A stretch of 14,622 nucleotides of DNA from the NCBI GenBank assembly GCA_023228295.1, contig JALOBP010000080.1, forward strand, positions 1-14,622. Direction: 5' to 3'. A program made the translations under genes and the position numbers. Under the pieces are notes generated by a model. The model ran no database searches and was not told the DNA's origin. It was given only the letters and a program-made list of their open reading frames with translations. Origin of the DNA: Methanoregula sp. GTDB taxonomy: Archaea; Halobacteriota; Methanomicrobia; Methanomicrobiales; Methanospirillaceae. This document shows, in pieces, positions 13,104 through 14,622 of this stretch (positions are counted from its first letter, which is position 1; each line of letters starts with the position of its first letter).

Positions 13104-14204
13104 ATGCTGTCAATGGCTCGCATGCACAGGTTGGATCAAAAGAAATGGCAGGGCATACGGATTATCACCCTCGCCCTCCTGCTCGGATGCCTGCTCGTGG
13201 GACCGGCTGCTGCGGAACAGCCGGCAGCACCGCTCCCGAATATCCATATCATCGCAACCGGGGGCACCATTGCCGGGACAGCCCCGGATAAGGAGGACCT
13301 GCTCCGTTATGAACCGGGAATCCTGGGAGTGGCGGCGCTCATTGCGTCGGTACCGGAACTCGGGCACTACGCGAACGTGACCGGAGAACAATTCTGTAAC
13401 CTCAACAGTGACGATATGACACCGGCCCAGTGGCTGAACCTATCCCGCCGCGTAAATCTCCTCCTCTCGTCCCCGGAAGTGGACGGTATTGTCGTCACGC
13501 ACGGGACCGACACGCTGGATGAGACCGCGTACTTCCTCAACCTCGTGACCCTGAGCAAAAAACCGGTTGTCGTTACGGGTTCGATGCGCCCGGCAACCGC
13601 TATCTCGGCTGACGGACCGCTGAACCTGCTCAATGCCGTGCAGCTGGCAGGAAGCACCGAAGCGGAGGGGAAGGGCGTGCTGATCGCCATGAACGGGGAG
13701 ATCCTTGGCGCACGGGATACCGAAAAGACCAGCACTCGCAGGACCGATGCGTTCGCGTCACCGGATTTCGGGCGCATGGGATACCTGGATGACGGGAAAC
13801 CGACGATGTACCGGGTCTCCACGAGAGCCCATACCGCGGACTCTATCTTCAACGTCAGCGAGCTGACGGAACTGTCCCGTGTTGATATCGTGACGGTCTA
13901 CCCGGGGATGGATACTGTCGCGATCGATGCGTATATCCGGGCGGGCACGCAGGGCCTGGTCATCGACGCCTTGGGCAACGGCGAGTACCCGGAGGTGATC
14001 CACCCGGTGCTGCAGGCAGCTGCATTGAAGGGAATACCCGTTGTTATCGCATCGCAGGCCGGAACCGGAATTACTACTCCGAAAGACCCGCTCTTCATAC
14101 CTGCTGATACCCTTTCGGCCCGGAAAGCCCGGATCCTCCTGATGCTCGCCCTTACCCAGACACAGAACCGCGACCGGATTGCAACGCTGTTCCGTACGTA
14201 TTAA
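13104..14204 (+). CDS. ansB: Exported type II L-asparaginase
   Basis: Hydrolyses L-asparagine to aspartate and ammonia. The start chosen is the ATG at 13104 (MLSMARMHRL), giving 366 residues; an upstream in-frame ATG at 13023 would add 27 unlikely residues. A signal peptide spans about 18-37, ending GPAAA before EQPAAPLPN. The mature enzyme matches bacterial periplasmic type II enzymes: ATGGTIAGT at 51-59 with nucleophile Thr55, NLNSDDM with the substrate-site Ser102, VTHGTDTLDE with Thr135 and Asp136, TGSMRPATAISADGPLNLL, and the catalytic Lys in ARDTEKTST. Its C-terminus LALTQTQNRDRIATLFRTY closely follows that of E. coli AnsB. All active-site residues are present. It is divergent from the MFS transporter, with palindromic copy E between them. 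An extracellular enzyme would release ammonia and aspartate outside, suggesting nitrogen scavenging; the link to uptake is inference. Confidence 0.93.
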   Translation: MLSMARMHRLDQKKWQGIRIITLALLLGCLLVGPAAAEQPAAPLPNIHIIATGGTIAGTAPDKEDLLRYEPGILGVAALIASVPELGHYANVTGEQFCNLNSDDMTPAQWLNLSRRVNLLLSSPEVDGIVVTHGTDTLDETAYFLNLVTLSKKPVVVTGSMRPATAISADGPLNLLNAVQLAGSTEAEGKGVLIAMNGEILGARDTEKTSTRRTDAFASPDFGRMGYLDDGKPTMYRVSTRAHTADSIFNVSELTELSRVDIVTVYPGMDTVAIDAYIRAGTQGLVIDALGNGEYPEVIHPVLQAAALKGIPVVIASQAGTGITTPKDPLFIPADTLSARKARILLMLALTQTQNRDRIATLFRTY

Positions 14205-14251
14205 CCGAAAAAGCCCGCCGTATCCGCTCTGTATCGGACGGGTGAGGATAC

Positions 14252-14281
14252 CCCCTGAGGACTCCTGCGGAGGAACAGGGG
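14252..14281. terminator. Two-tier hairpin between convergent genes
   Basis: CCCCTG and CAGGGG form an outer 6-bp stem, and CTCC and GGAG an inner stem around TGC. It sits between the convergent asparaginase (stop 14204) and reductase (stop 14315) genes and could serve either transcript. No T-tract follows. Confidence 0.4.
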
Positions 14282-14314
14282 CTCGTCCCGCCAGTCAGCT
14301 ATTTAAAATTCCCT

Positions 14315-14622
14315 TCACTTCTCCAGGGAGATATACGGTATCAGGTTGAGGAGATCGCTTTGCAGTCCTTCCAGCGTGATCCGTTCCATGAACCGGGAGG
14401 TCCGTTCCTTGGGTTTTGCATGCGTCCGGAAATATTCCAATAACCGGTCTATCAGGTCGTGCACTTCTTCCGTTGTCAGACCCGTTGCCAGCACGTCACC
14501 GAACCGAGGCCTTGTGCCGCCGTTCCCGCCAAACAGTACCGTCCAGCCGGCCTTCGATCCCATAATCCCGATATCCCGCGTATGGCTTTCGGCGCAGCTC
14601 CGGGGGCAGCCCGAGATACCCC
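14315..14622 (-). CDS. Siroheme nitrite/sulfite reductase, C-terminal part (start beyond window)
   Basis: The reverse strand is open from the window edge to a TGA at 14315-14317, giving 102 codons. It enters with GISGCPRSCAESHTRDIG, the second half of the siroheme-[4Fe-4S] binding pattern (C-x3-C with the preceding SG). It continues with IMGSKAGWTVLFGGNGGTRP and a RFGDVLATGLTTEEV segment, as in the C-terminal domain of the nitrite/sulfite reductase family. The last 60 residues are a helical region with basic clusters (AKPKERTSRFMERI) ending PYISLEK. It could belong to a small methanogen sulfite-reductase-like protein or to a full nitrite or sulfite reductase; the missing N-terminal part decides. 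Members with 4Fe-4S and siroheme carry out six-electron reduction. Confidence 0.88.
   Translation of the reverse strand, partial: GISGCPRSCAESHTRDIGIMGSKAGWTVLFGGNGGTRPRFGDVLATGLTTEEVHDLIDRLLEYFRTHAKPKERTSRFMERITLEGLQSDLLNLIPYISLEK

Overview
The window looks like chromosomal DNA of a methanogenic euryarchaeon, most likely order Methanomicrobiales. That placement is inference. It rests on archaeal-style A/T-rich TATA boxes about 25 bp before predicted transcript starts, on short or absent leaders, on GGTGA/AGGAG-type ribosome sites, on exported repeat proteins, and on a winged-helix protein fused to an extracellular-type propeller. No rRNA, tRNA, CRISPR array or intact insertion sequence is visible.

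Layout. At 1-505 (minus) lies the N-terminal part of a DinD-like DNA-damage-inducible protein, cut by the window edge. A non-coding, A-tract-rich stretch follows (506-1099), then an unrecognised 153-codon gene (1100-1561, plus). At 1894-2091 (minus) is a tiny exported cysteine-rich protein. At 2339-2458 (minus) is a RelE-type toxin tail without its N-terminus. At 2461-4719 (minus) is a large fusion of a dicarboxylate/glutamate-symporter-like membrane domain with an amino-acid-type solute-binding protein. Two paralogous exported seven-bladed propellers (4999/5000-6154 and 8126-9283, minus) flank a second small cysteine-rich exported protein (6489-6749, minus) and a divergent PAP2-type membrane phosphatase (6919-7917, plus). 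At 9425-10996 (minus) is a signal-peptide-bearing RCC1 propeller fused to two winged helix-turn-helix domains. At 11163-11534 is a decayed putP remnant. An ACS-family MFS transporter (11572-12915, minus) is divergent from an exported type II L-asparaginase (13104-14204, plus). The window ends in the C-terminal part of a siroheme nitrite/sulfite reductase (minus).

The most striking signal is not a gene. A 30-bp imperfect palindrome built from the half-site CGATRAGTGAAAA occurs five times. Each copy is 40-59 bp upstream of the start codon of a minus-strand gene, next to a plausible TATA box. The five genes are the two small cysteine-rich exported proteins, one exported propeller, the RCC1-winged-helix protein and the MFS transporter, which shares its intergenic region with the exported asparaginase. 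A sixth, weaker copy lies upstream of the symporter/receptor fusion. This reads as one regulon devoted to the cell surface and to solute uptake. The RCC1-winged-helix protein, itself preceded by a copy, is a natural but unproven candidate for its regulator.
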